From Molossus alvarezi (taxonomy: Eukaryota; Chordata; Mammalia; Chiroptera; Molossidae), in assembly GCA_037176705.1 (NCBI GenBank), contig CM073899.1:7068001-7132000 (forward strand): a stretch of 64,000 nucleotides of DNA, in the 5' to 3' direction. Below are positions 33,821 through 46,200 of this stretch, in pieces. Numbering within the stretch: position 1 is the first letter of the stretch; each line of letters begins with the position of its first letter. The notes under the pieces were generated by a model. It saw only the letters and a program-made list of their open reading frames with translations, was not told the DNA's origin and did not search any database. The translations under genes were made by a program, and so were the position numbers.

Positions 33821-34976
33821 GACCCAGCACTATTCCTTCGTTAACTGAAAGAAAGAATAACCCCATGGGATCAATTTAATCTAACTTGACAGCAAGACCC
33901 ATAATTCAGGAAGATTTAAATGGTTTGTGACAGAAGAATAGTTAACAGTTTACAAAAAGGCCATTATCTTTAGTCAGTGAGGGCCAATTGATTTAGGACC
34001 TGGTGTGACTCTCACAGGAAGTTAGGGAGAAGTGAGGTGGGCACATCAGCATTACTTACCACCAACAAAACACTCCCCTGTACGTCTATTAATAAACTGG
34101 AAAGTAAATCTTCAAGTTAACTAGCTACACATGTCTGAGGAATCCAGGAAGACAACTGCTGGATACTTGCTATAATTTTCTTCTGAGATCACATTTGGCA
34201 ACAAAGTTATATCTTTAATGTCATTACACAATAAAGGATAAATTCTAAAACCTGTCCTGTTTTATAGTAAAATTGTTTTTGTTGAAGTTAATTTAATTTC
34301 ACCTAGGGATACCTTGCACAGTGGACCTCAGTGCTAGTCAGCAGACCAACCAGCGTGATGGATGATTCATGGCTCTTTCTGGGGCTGGATTAGCAGCAGG
34401 GTAATATGCCAGTTGGTTGAGGCATTGGATGGAATTTACAGCTCTCTGACGTAATTCTGTCCAAGTCCACAAAATTATTCATGTATAACCCCCTCGTGCA
34501 AAGCATGGACACTGAGTTCAGTGCCCACTGCCTAAAGCCTCATGCTTCCCAGATGCCACAAATTGAGGTCCATCTTCACACCACTTCCAGAGTCAGTGTG
34601 ATGCAAGACAAGAAGGGCAGGAGAAAATGCCCCGCCGTGCACTGTTACAATAGCCACGCACGAGTCCAAGTGAGTCTCGCGTGTGAACAGGTAGAATGCA
34701 CTCTGTCAGGATCAGAAAATACAGGTCGTCACTACAGTCAAATAAAACAAGTAGAATCAAGGAGACGCCAGACTGAAGAGCCTCTGAATGTGTGGCTTTG
34801 GACCCAGTATGGGAACTTATACAAGGACCCTGCTCTCTTAATAATGTAAACAAAAATTACATGCAGGATGATTGGATAGGCTCTAAAGTAAAATTTAAAA
34901 GAATTGACTATTTTCTGTGCATAAACATTTTAATGAACAAAAACAAAAATATTCAACGGAAGGAAAAACTACTTAC
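33821..34976. other. Unique intronic sequence downstream of the SNTG1 exon
   Basis: No repeat family recognised. A 122-codon plus-strand frame (34481..34849) runs antisense to SNTG1, with no domain, biased composition or recognisable relatives. Confidence 0.5.
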
Positions 34977-35111
34977 ACCAGAATAGAAAGGCTCGCCGGA
35001 CACGCAGACCACGTCCTGCTCCTGGATCATCAGAATGTCTTTGGCCAGGTGCAGCCGGACTTTGAAAGGCTCCTGATTACCATCCTGCAGCAAACAAATC
35101 CCTGTCTTTGT
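34977..35111 (-). CDS. SNTG1: SNTG1 second coding exon (gamma-1-syntrophin residues 10-54)
   Basis: Minus-strand exon of 135 bp (45 codons), open throughout. It begins TKTGICLLQDG and ends GEPFYSG, matching remembered gamma-1-syntrophin just before the PDZ domain; in syntrophins this stretch is the first half of a PH domain split by the PDZ. The acceptor is a T-rich tract ending ccgaag at 35112. The donor is gtaagt at 34976..34971, a perfect consensus, leaving phase 0. A GT two bases earlier would be a poorer donor. Base composition is more GC-rich than the AT-rich flanks, as expected for a conserved exon. The next exon (PDZ start) was not found between 1 and 34976, so that part of the window is the following intron. 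Confidence 0.95.
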
Positions 35112-36380
35112 CTTCGGATAAAAAAGGAAAAAACAAGTCAGAAAAAAATATTATACTTGGCTTGTAAATTGTAATTGTATGGTTTATTTACTGTGAAACA
35201 TGATGAATGAATGGAATTTAAGAGCTCGGCAAAATACACTGTGATAAGTCCGAAACTTACTACTTAATGTAAGTGTGGAGACAAGGGTAACCGTTTAGTG
35301 TAAAGTGGTCCCCAGGTACTAGATGTCAGAAAATCCCCATAAAGATACAGAGAGTGAGGAGTATAGGTTTTATACTATATTTGAAAACTAGTGAAAATTT
35401 TGTTTAATATATAACTAATTATAAAAATTTTGTAATATCTTTATTATATTATGATTTACATCCTATACAATTCAACTCTCAAATTGTACAATATTTTTGC
35501 ACATTAAAAGTTATATAGCCATCCCTATTATCAATTTTAGAACATTTTCATTACTCCAAAAAGAAATGTATCATCACCATTTTCCTGGCCCTTTCCTCAG
35601 GCCTGGGGAGCCACTAATCTACTTTCTGTCTCTATCATGGAATTTTAAATCAGAAAACATACCAACCCAACATCTTCTCTAATCTCCACTAATCCTGTCT
35701 AGCCACCAACACACATACACACACACAGAAAAGGGAACAAGGATGCAGAATCGCCTACATTAATACAGGTCATGAAAAACAGAGCCTGGTTTCAGACCCA
35801 GGATTCTTGATTCCCAATCCACTGCTTCGGTGCACACTTTTTAGGTCATTTACAAGAGCCCATGACGATATTCAAACTTGCACTATACAGCTTTACACCC
35901 CAGTTTAGAATCACTGAGGAAGTCCGAAGCCCTGAAGCTGGTGTTATAACATTTATGCAGGTAAGTAACCAGATTCTCCCTGGCAAGGTCACCTGCATCC
36001 CCGAAAGAGTTCTAAGGACCACGAAAGTGAGTCCCACGTACTAAAGACAATAAGGGCAGCTGCAAAAGGCTGAACCTTAATGCGTTCCACAATCATGCCT
36101 GAAGCTCTGCAAATGAGCTCAGGCCTCCTACGCTGCAAACGGGGAGCCTGAAGGAGCAGTTGCACGCGCTGACCTTCTGGAAACATTCTTACTGAGAACA
36201 GTATGTGAACAGACAAGGGACTATGTTATTCAAATAAAGGGCTCAAGGAAAGAATAAGGAACAAAGTCCAATAAAGCTGCTAAGTAAGCAGGGCAGGTTG
36301 CCAAACTTTTGCCTTTCAAAATAAACTGCTGCAAGCACTTGGGGCTGCAGCCATGTCCTGTCAGTGTGTGTATTGTCTCC

Positions 36381-36435
36381 TGTGTGTCTTGTGTTCTGTG
36401 TGTCTTGTGTTCTGTGTGTCTTGTGTTCTGTGTTC
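36381..36435. repeat. 16-bp minisatellite
   Basis: Three perfect copies of tgtgtgtcttgtgttc (36381..36428) followed by a partial copy. Confidence 0.95.
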
Positions 36436-36894
36436 ATTCCCTTTTTCAACTTATAAAGGAACCACAACAATCCCATTTGGCAGAAACATAAAATGAAGTG
36501 TTTTGAGACAGAATATAGTCTCCGGTTGTTATTCTGCACCAAATCAACAGGAACAACAACTACTTTGGCAATTACATTTTTATTTAATAATCATTGAATT
36601 ATTAATTTAGATAAGGGGATACATGCAGAGAAATGCCTATAAATTCTTAGTATTTAATGAGCACAAAATCCCATGCAAATAATACCAGGCTTTCTCTTGA
36701 AATGTACATGTAATGTGAATTACTAGAAGTTTGTTTCTTTAAAAGAATGTTTCATAATCTTGACAAGAATACATTTAGACAAAGCAGCCTCCAGAGATAA
36801 TTCTCTCTGTAAACTGCTCTATACCGTGCACAAATACATACATATACCCTCTATCACATGTAAGGTTATATTACTCTGTAATTATTTTGTAAGG

Positions 36895-37010
36895 GTTATG
36901 AGCTACTTTAGGACAACCAGGCTTTTTTTAGGAGCAAGGATGATGTTCTTTCCCCCTCTGTGAGATGGGTACATAGCAGGAACTCACTGCACTGTGTTAA
37001 TTAATTTATT
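36895..37010 (+). repeat. Possible ancient L2/MIR-like 3' end
   Basis: The order 'atgagctactttaggac..ggtacatagcaggaactcac..gttaattaatttatt' resembles the 'gagggcaggg..catagtaggcgctcaataaat' end of L2/MIR. Weak. Confidence 0.3.
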
Positions 37011-38387
37011 CTGAAGCATAACTCCAGTGGACATAACTCCAGTGGATGATATTTTAGTTAAAACAAATTCCATTTTTCTAAATACAGAACATAATTTTCT
37101 ATGTTGTACACAGGAAAAAGTCTCTCATGCTTACAATGTGCTCTTGACCAGAAGCCGACATTAGGACTCTCCAAGGTTCCCCAGGGAAGAGAAAGCATCA
37201 AATAACATCAAAGCCATGTGCACATAATTGAGCACATTTGTTTTCAATGTACAGTACAATCGGGCCATCCCCCCAGAAATGTAACGGAAGAAATGGTATT
37301 CACAAACAACGCCCTGTCTCAACTTGAGGATGAGAGAGGGGCTTTTCCCTGAGAGTCCATAAATACATTATTGTTACACATCAAAGACGTGTAAGGAATC
37401 ACCCAGGGAAAGTGTGAGGGGCTAAAATAGTACGAGACTTCTCTCATCGCATTCCCAATGCAGGCAAAGTTCATTCACGCAACAGTCAAATAATGTGTGA
37501 ACTGTCCCCTGGTTATTAGACAGTTGCCTGGAAAACAAAATTCAGAATTTGAACTTTGCTTCAGTCCTGAGAAAATGAGAGAATGAGGCAGTTTTGCTAT
37601 AATAATATATACGTTATAGTATTCAGTTCTTCTGAGAGGTTTATAAACAAATAACTATAAGGTAAAAAGCATAAACATTAAAAATATGAAAGCAATTTAT
37701 TAATTTTCTGAAAGAACTTAGACTCTAAGTCATGAATAAACTGTGACAATTTTTTTAACAGAAGATATTTTTGCAAGAATGTTAACATGTGACATTTCAT
37801 TCAAGAAAAAATCTTCACAAATGTAAATAACTAAAGCTTTTGTTGGTTTGTTTTTAACTCTATGACCTAGTTATGATTGCTTTTTTTCTTGGGTTATTTA
37901 TACAAAACAAAACAGTTTAAACCTTTTAGGCAAATGTGTGAAATATTTTAATCTACAAATGTTGGCATTTTACCTGAAGAATGAAAAGACAATGCTTTGA
38001 ATGTTCCTTGTTCAGGAAAATGATAGTCTTTCTTCCTAAAGTGGAAGAATGGCATTCCCTGGGGAAGAGTCCATGGCTTTTGCCTGCACACTTGAATGGC
38101 CTGTAATACCCTTGGAAGAGGAATGTATCACTAACTCACACTGACGTGTGAGACAGTTACCCAGAGAATCTGAATTGCCATGGATTAATAATTAAATTAT
38201 ATCGATACCTATATAATACTGAGTCATAAACTCCTAGAACTCTAGTGCTAAAAGGGATCTTCCATGTCTTCTAATTTATAACCATTTATGAGAAAGAATT
38301 ACTCCCAGCACTTCCACTACCTGAAATCATGCACCGCATGGAGTATGGAGCAGGACAATTTCATAACGCTGAATACGTGCCTGTCTT

Positions 38388-38637
38388 TTTTTTTTTTTTT
38401 ATCCTCACCCGAGGACATTTTTCTATTTTTTGTTCAGGTAGAGTGGGAGGGAGAGAGAGGAACAGAGAGAGAGAGAAACATCGATGTGAAGGGACACATC
38501 GAGTGGCTGCCACCCGCACAACCGACCAGGGCCGGGGACAAACTGCAACCGAGGTACGTGCCCTTAGCGGGAACCGAACCCGGGTCTCTCCGGACCGCAG
38601 GCCGACGCTCTAACCGCTGAGCCAAACCGGCCAGGGC
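38388..38637 (-). mobile_element. Young full-length VES SINE in the SNTG1 intron
   Basis: Same young subfamily as 32449..32701 and 63001..63239. Perfect 12-bp duplication cgtgcctgtctt at 38376..38387 and 38638..38649. Orientation is the same as SNTG1. Confidence 0.97.
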
Positions 38638-38811
38638 CGTGCCTGTCTTCTTAAAGGAAGAGTGGGTGTCTGCGGCTCCCCGGCTGCGCTCTTTGGATTC
38701 CTAGTCTTGCAGAAGCAGATCCTACTCTGGAAATACAATAAGCCCTCCCCTGTCCCTGCACTAAAGGCAATGTTCCACTTGTACCAAGGAAAGCCAAGTG
38801 TTTCCTGTTTC

Positions 38812-39008
38812 ATTTATTTATTTTTGTTACAGATGTTTCTCCTTTTCCCCCATTGACACCCTCCTCCCCATCCCCAGCTTTGTTGTCTATGTGGGTTGGT
38901 AATAGTACATGCATATAAGTTCTGTGGTTTATCTCCCCGCCCCCACCCCCGCCACCCCCTCTTCTGAGATTTGTCCGTCTGTACCCTACTTCTATGTCTC
39001 TGGGTCTA
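38812..39008 (-). mobile_element. 5'-truncated L1 3' UTR next to the SNTG1 donor
   Basis: The complement matches the 3' UTR of the L1s at 47050..47260 and 56650..56850 (tatttttgttacagatgttt; gcatataagttctgtggttt; ctgtaccctacttctatgtc). Homology stops at tgggtcta (39008). SNTG1 exon sequence begins at 39046. Confidence 0.9.
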
Positions 39009-39045
39009 TTTTTAAAGTTTGAAAAGCACAGAGCCATTTACCTAC

Positions 39046-39099
39046 CTCCTCACAGGCAGTCCTGAAATCCATGTGCTATGGCCCCGCAAAGGATTTCGT
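39046..39099 (-). CDS. SNTG1: SNTG1 first coding exon (start codon exon)
   Basis: Minus-strand exon of 54 bp: 27 nt of 5' UTR followed by ATG at 39072..39070 and nine codons reading MDFRTACEE. The acceptor is a long pyrimidine tract (ccctttctctctctccag) ending in AG at 39101..39100. The donor is gtaggt at 39045..39040, phase 0. The nine residues match the N-terminus of gamma-1-syntrophin as I remember it, and reading continues in frame into the exon at 34977..35111, which is strong joint evidence. Gamma-1-syntrophin is a mainly neuronal cytoplasmic adaptor that binds dystrophin-family proteins and dystrobrevins and carries PDZ and PH-type domains. The 5' UTR must continue in upstream exons above 39100, which I cannot identify. 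A truncated L1 lies about 37 bp beyond the donor. Confidence 0.9.
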
Positions 39100-40815
39100 C
39101 TGGAGAGAGAGAAAGGGGAAGCCATTGAGCACAGCATGAGTTTGAGAAGAACCTCGCAGCGCGCAAAGGATCATGAGCGGGTTCTGTGGGCAGACTGTAC
39201 TTTCGGTGACCTGCGAGGAACAAGAGCTCCGGGGCACAAAGAAGAGATGGGAAGGACCGAAAGCCGGAATCCTGCTGGAGTGGAGGAGAAACACGCGCCA
39301 TGGTTAGGGTGACGGAGAAGCAGCGTTTCCCTGCCCCACTCTGCATTCAGACACCATCTACAGATGTCACCTATTCGCTCAAGGGTTCGCTCTGCTCAGC
39401 ATTCCTTCCGAAACCTCAGTGAGCAACTGGGGCCGCCACTTCAAGAGGAGTAATGAAAAGTTGACTTTTCATGAGGTTATCTCTTGAAAAAAGGTTGACT
39501 CATCTTCACTTTTTAATTAAAACGTTACATGCATGGATAATTCTCCCTAGAACTTAAAATTTTATTCACAAACAGTATGATGTAAGGAAAAAAAAAAGCT
39601 ATTTATCAGAATGAATAACACAAAGATATTAAGATAATTAATGTATAAAATACATAATACAGATTCATTTTATGGTCACTACAGTACCTAAATTGTGGAC
39701 ATAAACTTAAATGTATAAAAATACATTTAAAGTTTTTTTAATGCTGTTAGTGTTTTAATAATATGATAGCTTAATAAAGCTAAAAGTTACAGAAAATTGA
39801 CATTCTAACACTACAGAACTGCAGAGTGCAGAGCCGAAATAAAATGACTCAGGTAAACAAGACTTCAAAGTAAAAGCTATGGTGAATTACAAAAGAGAAG
39901 CCTTCCTAGTCCTGCAAAGTACTCCCCCTCTCAGTATTTGCAACAGTAAAGGATTTGTCCTTCTTTATCATTTCCTGTTGTATGACATTAATGAGTAAGT
40001 ATGTGTGGGTGAAACAGAATAAGACATCCGCTTATGTTGCCGTTGGATTATTACCATCAGCTTTGAAAGAGACTGAGCATTTATCACAGTAACTGAACCT
40101 GCCACACGATCTATGGAGTATTTTCCCTAAATCAGTGCCAGAGTTCACCAGCTGGTTTGGTTTTATTACAGTGCATAAGGAGGCCGATTATAGCAAAGTC
40201 AGAAAATGAGCCACTAGCAAATAAAAGGGCACACTGATGATAAACATCATTATTTGATTATATAAATGACTTCATTTTATGGTAGCCATATGAAAATTTA
40301 CATTAGTTTAAAAATTATTTTTCAAAATTATTCTTAAAGACTGCATTTGAAGAAACTATAAATATTTGCTCTTCTACAACTTTGACTTTTTTTTTACTAT
40401 ACAGGTATAATTTCAGTATTTAGTGATTATATAAAATCATGATATCTCTAGAATCAATTTTCTGCTACTAAAAACAATCAAAGGAATAGAACCCACCTAT
40501 CAAAAATTAATGTCACATTTGTTTTTATATACTGATTTCAATATTAGTGCATACATTTTAAGATGTTATTTTTAATAATGTGACACATTTGAGTAGGGGC
40601 TGTTTCTGTATCTCCTACCACTTTTAACATAGACTATTTTATTTCTTAAGCTGCTATTATTTTTCATCTAATTATTAGATAATAATATCAGGTGTTAATT
40701 CAGAAAAATAATTAGTATGAGATTCAAAATAACTTAATTACTAGATAATATAAAAATTATATAGCTGTAAACTATTTTCAGTGATTATTAATTTAAAAAC
40801 AAATAAATAATGTTC
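39100..40815. other. Unique intronic sequence upstream of the first coding exon
   Basis: 39100..39420 is moderately GC-rich with several short frames on both strands, including minus-strand frames that run into the exon in the wrong phase. 39420..40815 is AT-rich. No 5' UTR exon or promoter could be identified. Confidence 0.45.
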
Positions 40816-40819
40816 AAAT

Positions 40820-41262
40820 TTTTTATTTTTAAAATTTTATTTTATGGGGTGACGTGTGTTAATAAATCCCATAGGTTTCAGGCGACCACTGGTCACATCT
40901 TCTCCACCACCATTTACCCCTTTGCTTCTCCTCCCCCACCTCTGAAAATCCCCATGCTATTGTCAGAGTCCATGAGACTTTCTCCTTTTTCTTTGCTTAA
41001 TCCTTTCACCCTTCTCTCCCAGCCCTCAACCCCCTCCCCCATGAGAGCTGTCAGTCTGTTCTTTGTATCTACGAGTCTCTCTTCATTTTGTTAGTTTATT
41101 TTTTTCATTAGATGCCCAATATAAGTGAAATCATATGGTGCTAGTCTTTCTCTGACTGGCTTATTTCACTTAGTATAACACTCTCCAGGTCCATCCACAC
41201 TGTGTCTAAGGACAAGACTTCCTTCCTTTTTATGGCTGAGTAGTATTCCATTGTGTAAGAGT
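40820..41262 (-). mobile_element. Old L1 3' end, minus strand
   Basis: The complement carries the end of ORF2 (41110..41260: atatgatttcacttatattg order as at 47000) and a 3' UTR with a C-rich plus-strand face (ctcccagccctcaaccccct). An older subfamily than the 38812 fragment. Confidence 0.8.
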
Positions 41263-41440
41263 AGCATATCTTCTTTCAAAAAATTTTTCTGAGACTCTTT
41301 TGTATATACTTTTATGTTGAAACTTTTTAGATTTACAGAAATGTGTAAAAATATCACAGAGAGTCTTTGTATAACTCCCATTTTTTTCCCTCTATTAACA
41401 ACCTACATTAGTATGACACATTTGTAAAATTTAGTGAACC
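41263..41440. repeat. Possible old L1/ERV-derived sequence
   Basis: The phrase acctacattagtatgacaca and what follows resembles a common old repeat ('cttacattagtgtggtacatttg'). Family not resolved. Confidence 0.3.
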
Positions 41441-41444
41441 AACA

Positions 41445-41885
41445 TTGTTACATTAGATGGGCAACAACATAAAGACACCTGTGTCCCATGTGAATGCACA
41501 CCAAGGGTTGGGTTAGGCAGAGGCGAAATTAAAACATCAAATGAAGTAAATGAACTGCTCTGTGGTTCCAGTCAGCCCCTTCCCCATCCACTCCTGTCAC
41601 TGTTCAGTGGGCAAATAAATAAGGAGGCATTTAAGACAGGGGTGGGGGCTATTCATGGGCCCAGTCACGTAGACTGCACACACTAAGGCCAACCCGGCTC
41701 TGGTTGCTGCCCACAGCAGAGACTAACACTGAATCTGACCTACCACTATTCCATGGGATGGTTAGCCAACTCCCCGGTGCCAGGTTGATTATAATGAATT
41801 ACTTCCATGTTGGGAAGGGCAATATTTTGTTCTTATGGGAGTAAACACTTTGGGTGCAGATTTGCCTTCCCATATGCAATGTTTT
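41445..41885 (+). mobile_element. ERVL-type endogenous retrovirus, integrase region, part 1
   Basis: The nucleotide order from 41488 (tcccatgtgaatgcacacca) to 41880 follows the integrase part of mammalian ERVL pol. Frameshifted, with no intact frame. It is broken off by the L1 at 41886. Confidence 0.8.
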
Positions 41886-42270
41886 TACCAAGGGCTCTAG
41901 GGAGAGGCAGCAACCCCTCCCTCAGAGATTCAACCCCACCTTGTGGGCCATTGAAATACAAATTGAGACTCACTAACAACCAGCATCTGCCCCACCCTTG
42001 GGAAATCCCCTCACTCTGGAAACCTGAGGGAGTTTTTCAATCAACCGACAACCCAAATCTCTACAAGTAACCTCAACTGCTAGCCTCCAGGCAAAAAGCT
42101 AGAGGATAACAGTACCATCCCTGGGCTAGCAACTCTAACCAGGAAAGTAAGACTTGACAGTGGTGTTTATTGTGGGTCCTCCATTGTTCATTCACCCAGT
42201 AGAGGGAGCCACAAACAGCAGAACACCAACACCCATAGAGAAAACTTGGCAGGCTCCAAAGCTCAGCCAA

Positions 42271-43167
42271 TTGGTGAAACACAGAAACAAAAGCCAAATT
42301 AAAAAACAAAAGACCTTCACTGAAGATGAGATCAATGTGGAGCACTTAGGCAAGTTAACAGAGCTAGAATTCAGAGCCATGATCTTGAGGAAGCACAACA
42401 GCATGAGTAAGGACTTAGAGATGCTGAAAATCAACCAATTGGAAATTAAAAACCACCAAGAAGAGATCAAGAATGACATATCAGAAATAAAGAACACACT
42501 GGAAGATCTAAACAGCAGAGTACAGGACGCTGAGGACGGGATCAGTGAATTAGAAGACAGGGTAGAAAAAATCAACCAATCAGAAAACCAAAAAAAAAAC
42601 AAAAAAAACAAGCAATTAAAAAACAGGAAGACATTTTAAGAGAACTGTGGGACAACTGGAAATATAATAATATTTGCATCATAAGAGTCCCCCAAAAAGA
42701 AGAAAATAAACAAGCGTTAGAGAATATATTTGAAGAAATAATGACAGAAAACTTCCCTAATTTGGTGAAGGAGAAGGCATTCAAGTTCAAGAAGCACAGA
42801 GAGCCCCAAGTAAGAAGAACCCAAACAGGGCCACATCAAGACACATAGTAATTAAAATGCTAAAAATTAGAAACAAAGAGAGAATCCTAAAAGCAGCAAG
42901 AGATAAGCAACAGGTTACCTACAAAGGAAACCCCATAAAGCTTTCAGCTGACTTCTCACAAGAAATACTACAGGCCAGAAGGAAATGGCATGAAGTAATC
43001 AAGATCATGAAAAACAAGGATCTGAATCCAAGACTACTAGAGTACCCAGCAAGGCTATCATTCAAAATAAAAGGTCAAATGAAGAACTTCCCAGACAAAA
43101 AAAAAGGCTAAGGGAATACATTAGCACCAACCCAGCACTGCAAGAAATGTTAAAAGGATTGCTGTAA
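42271..43167 (+). pseudogene. L1 ORF1, broken
   Basis: The start codon position has TTG instead of ATG (42271). The coiled-coil half stays open to 42639 (ISEIKNTLEDLNSRVQDAED). Frameshifts follow in the A-rich stretch at 42590..42620. The C-terminal core is open at 42857..43111, and TAA is at 43165. Confidence 0.88.
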
Positions 43168-43216
43168 TTAGTAGAAGAAATAGGAAGAAAAATATGAACA
43201 CAGTAAAAAAAAAAAA

Positions 43217-46200
43217 ATGGCAATAAATAAGTACATATCAATAATCACCTTAAATGTAAATGGACTGAATACTCCAATTAAAAGACACAGAGTAGCTGAT
43301 TGGATAAGAAAGCATGGCTCATCTATATGTTGTTTACAAGAGACCCACCTCACAACAAAAGACTCACATAGATTGAAAGTGAAGAGATGGGAAAAAAAAC
43401 TTGTCCAAGCAAACAAAAAGGAAAAAAAAGCTGGGGTAGCAATACTTATATCTGATAAAGTAGATTTCAAAATAAAGACCACAACTAGAGACAAAGAAGG
43501 CCACTACATAATATTGAAAGGATCTATCCAACAGGAAGATATAACCTTGATAAACATATATGCACCCAATACAGGAGCACCAAAATATACTAAAAATTTT
43601 CTGTAGGACTTCCAAGGAGAAATTGACAGCAATACGATCATAGCAGGGGACTTCAACACCCCGCTGACATCACTGGATAGATCCTCTAGACAAAAAATTA
43701 GCAAGGAAACAGAAACTCTAAATGAAGTACTAGACCAAATGGATTTAATAGATATCTACAGAGAATTACACCCCAAAACTACAGAATTCACATTCTTCTC
43801 AAGTGCACATGGGACATTATCAAAGATAGACCACATGTTAAAACACAAACTAAATCTCAACAAGTTCAAGAAGATTGAAATCATATCTAGCATCTTCTCA
43901 GATCACAATGGCATGAAACTAGAAATAAATTGCAACAAGAACATGCAAAGACATTTGAACACATGGAAGCTAAATATTATGTTATTAAACAATGAATGGA
44001 TTACCTAGGAGATCAAGGAAGAAATTAAAAACTTCCTGGAAACCAATGAAAATGGACACATAATAACACAAAATCTATGGGATGTAGCAAAAGCAGTACT
44101 GAGAGGGAATTTCATAGCACTACAGGCCTACCTCAAGAAACAAGAAACATTTTTAATTGACTGTCTAACCTCACAACTTAAAGAATTAGAAAGCAAACAA
44201 AAAGAAAACCCCAGAGCAAGTAGATGGAAGAAAATAGTAAAGATCAGAGCAGAAATAAATGACATAAAGACCAAAAACACAATTCAAAGCATCAATGAAA
44301 CAAAGAGCTGTTTTTTCCAAAAAATAAACAAGATTGATCGGCCCTTACCTAGATTCACTAAGAAACAAAGAGAGAGAACCCAAATACACAAAATCAGAAA
44401 TGAAAGAGGAGAGATAATAAATGACACCACAGAAATACAAAAGATCATTAACAGTTACTATGAACAATTATTTGGCAACAAATTCGACAATCTAAGCAAA
44501 ATGGACAATTTTCTAGAAACACACAGTCTCCCAAAACTGGACTGGGAACAGATAGAAAACTTGAACAGACCAATAACAACTAAGGAAATTGATGGGGTAA
44601 TCAAGACTCTCCCAGCAAATAAAAGCCCAGTCCCAGATGGCTTCATGGGGGAGTTTTACCAAACATTCAAAGAAGATATAACACCCATTCTCCTCAAACT
44701 ATTTCAAAAAATTCAAGAAGTAGGAAGACTTCCAAACTTGTTTTATGAGGCCAGCATAATTCTATTTCCAAAACCAGAAAAAGACACTACAAAGAAAGAA
44801 AACTACAGGCCAATATCCCTGATGAACATAGAAGCCAAAATCCTCAACAAAATACTAGCAAATCGGATCCAGGAATATATCAAAAAAAATTATCCACCAT
44901 GACCAAGTGGGTTTCATCCCAGGAATGCAAGGCTGGTATAATATTTTCAAATCAATAAATGTGATACACCACATAAACAAAATGAAGAATAAAAACCACA
45001 TGATCATATCAATAGACGCTGAAAAAGCATTCAACAAAATTCAGCATCCATTTCTGAAAAAAATACTCAGCAATGCGGAAATAGAGGGGTCATATCTCAA
45101 CATAATAAAGGCCATATATGAAAGACCTACAGCCAACATCATACTCAATGGGCAGAATCTAAAAACATTTTCCTTAAGACAGGAACAAAAGAGGGATGTC
45201 CACTTTCGCCACTCTTATTTAACATAGTACTGGAAGTCTTAGCCACAGCAATCGGACAGGAAGAAAAAATAAAAGGGATCCAAATTGGAAAGGAAGAAGT
45301 GAAACTGTCATTGTTTGCAGATGACATGATATTATGCCTAGAAATCCCTAAAGACTCCATCAAAAATCTACTACAGTTAATAAATGAATTTGGCAAAATA
45401 GGATACAAAATTAACATCAAGATATCAACGGCATTCTTATACACCCATGAAGAAATCACAGAAAGAAAAACTGATAAAACAATCCCATTTACCATTGCAG
45501 CAAAAAAATTAAGATACCTAGGAATAAACTTAACCAAAGAAGTAAAGAACTATTTGCAGGAAAATACAGGACATTGAAAAAAGAAAAATAGGAAGATATA
45601 AAAAGTGGAAGCACATACCTTGTTCATGGATTGGAAGAATTAACATCATTAAAATGTCCATATTACCCAAAGCAATTTATAGATTCAATGCAATCTCCAT
45701 CAAAATACCAATGACATATTTCACAGAACTAGAACAAATACTTCAAAAGTTCATATGGAACCAAAAAAGATCCCGAATAGCCACAGCAGTTTTGAAAAAG
45801 AAGGACAAAGTAGGTGGGATCACAATACCAGATATCAGGCTATACTACAAAGTGACTGTAATCAAAACAGCCTGGTAGTGCTTGGCACAAGAACAGGCAC
45901 ATAGACCAGTGGAACAGAATGGAGAACCCAGAACTGGACCAAAGACAATATGCTCAATTAATATTTGACAAAATTGGCAAGAGCATACAGTTGAGTAAAG
46001 ACAGCTTCTTTAATAAATGGTGTGGGGAAAATTGGACAGCTACATGCAAAAAAATAAAACTAGACCATCAACTTAGACCATATACAAAAATAAACTCAAA
46101 ATGTATAAAAGACCTATATGTGACCCATGAATCTACAAAAATTCTAGAAGAAAATGTAGGCAACAAAATTTCAGACATCATACGCAGCAGAATTTTCACT

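Larger units (their letters stand above)
35112..39045 (-). other. SNTG1: SNTG1 intron between first two coding exons
   Basis: A 3,934-bp GT..AG phase-0 intron bounded by gtaggt at 39045..39040 and ccgaag at 35117..35112. It contains a young VES SINE (38388..38637), an L1 3' fragment (38812..39008), a short 16-bp minisatellite, and weak ancient MIR/L2-like stretches at 35770..35850 and 36895..37010. The rest looks unique and AT-rich. I see no further exon in it. Confidence 0.85.

Noticed and set aside
34481..34849. 122-codon plus-strand open frame near the SNTG1 exon
   Set aside because: No recognisable domain, no splice or start context, runs antisense to SNTG1; length is within chance for this much sequence.
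38288..38625. Open frames of 63-110 codons at 38288..38625
   Set aside because: They mostly cover a VES SINE; the same frames recur at every young VES copy.
39050..39346. 98-codon minus-strand frame overlapping the first coding exon
   Set aside because: It is in a different phase from MDFRTACEE and crosses the splice acceptor; the spliced reading explains the region better.
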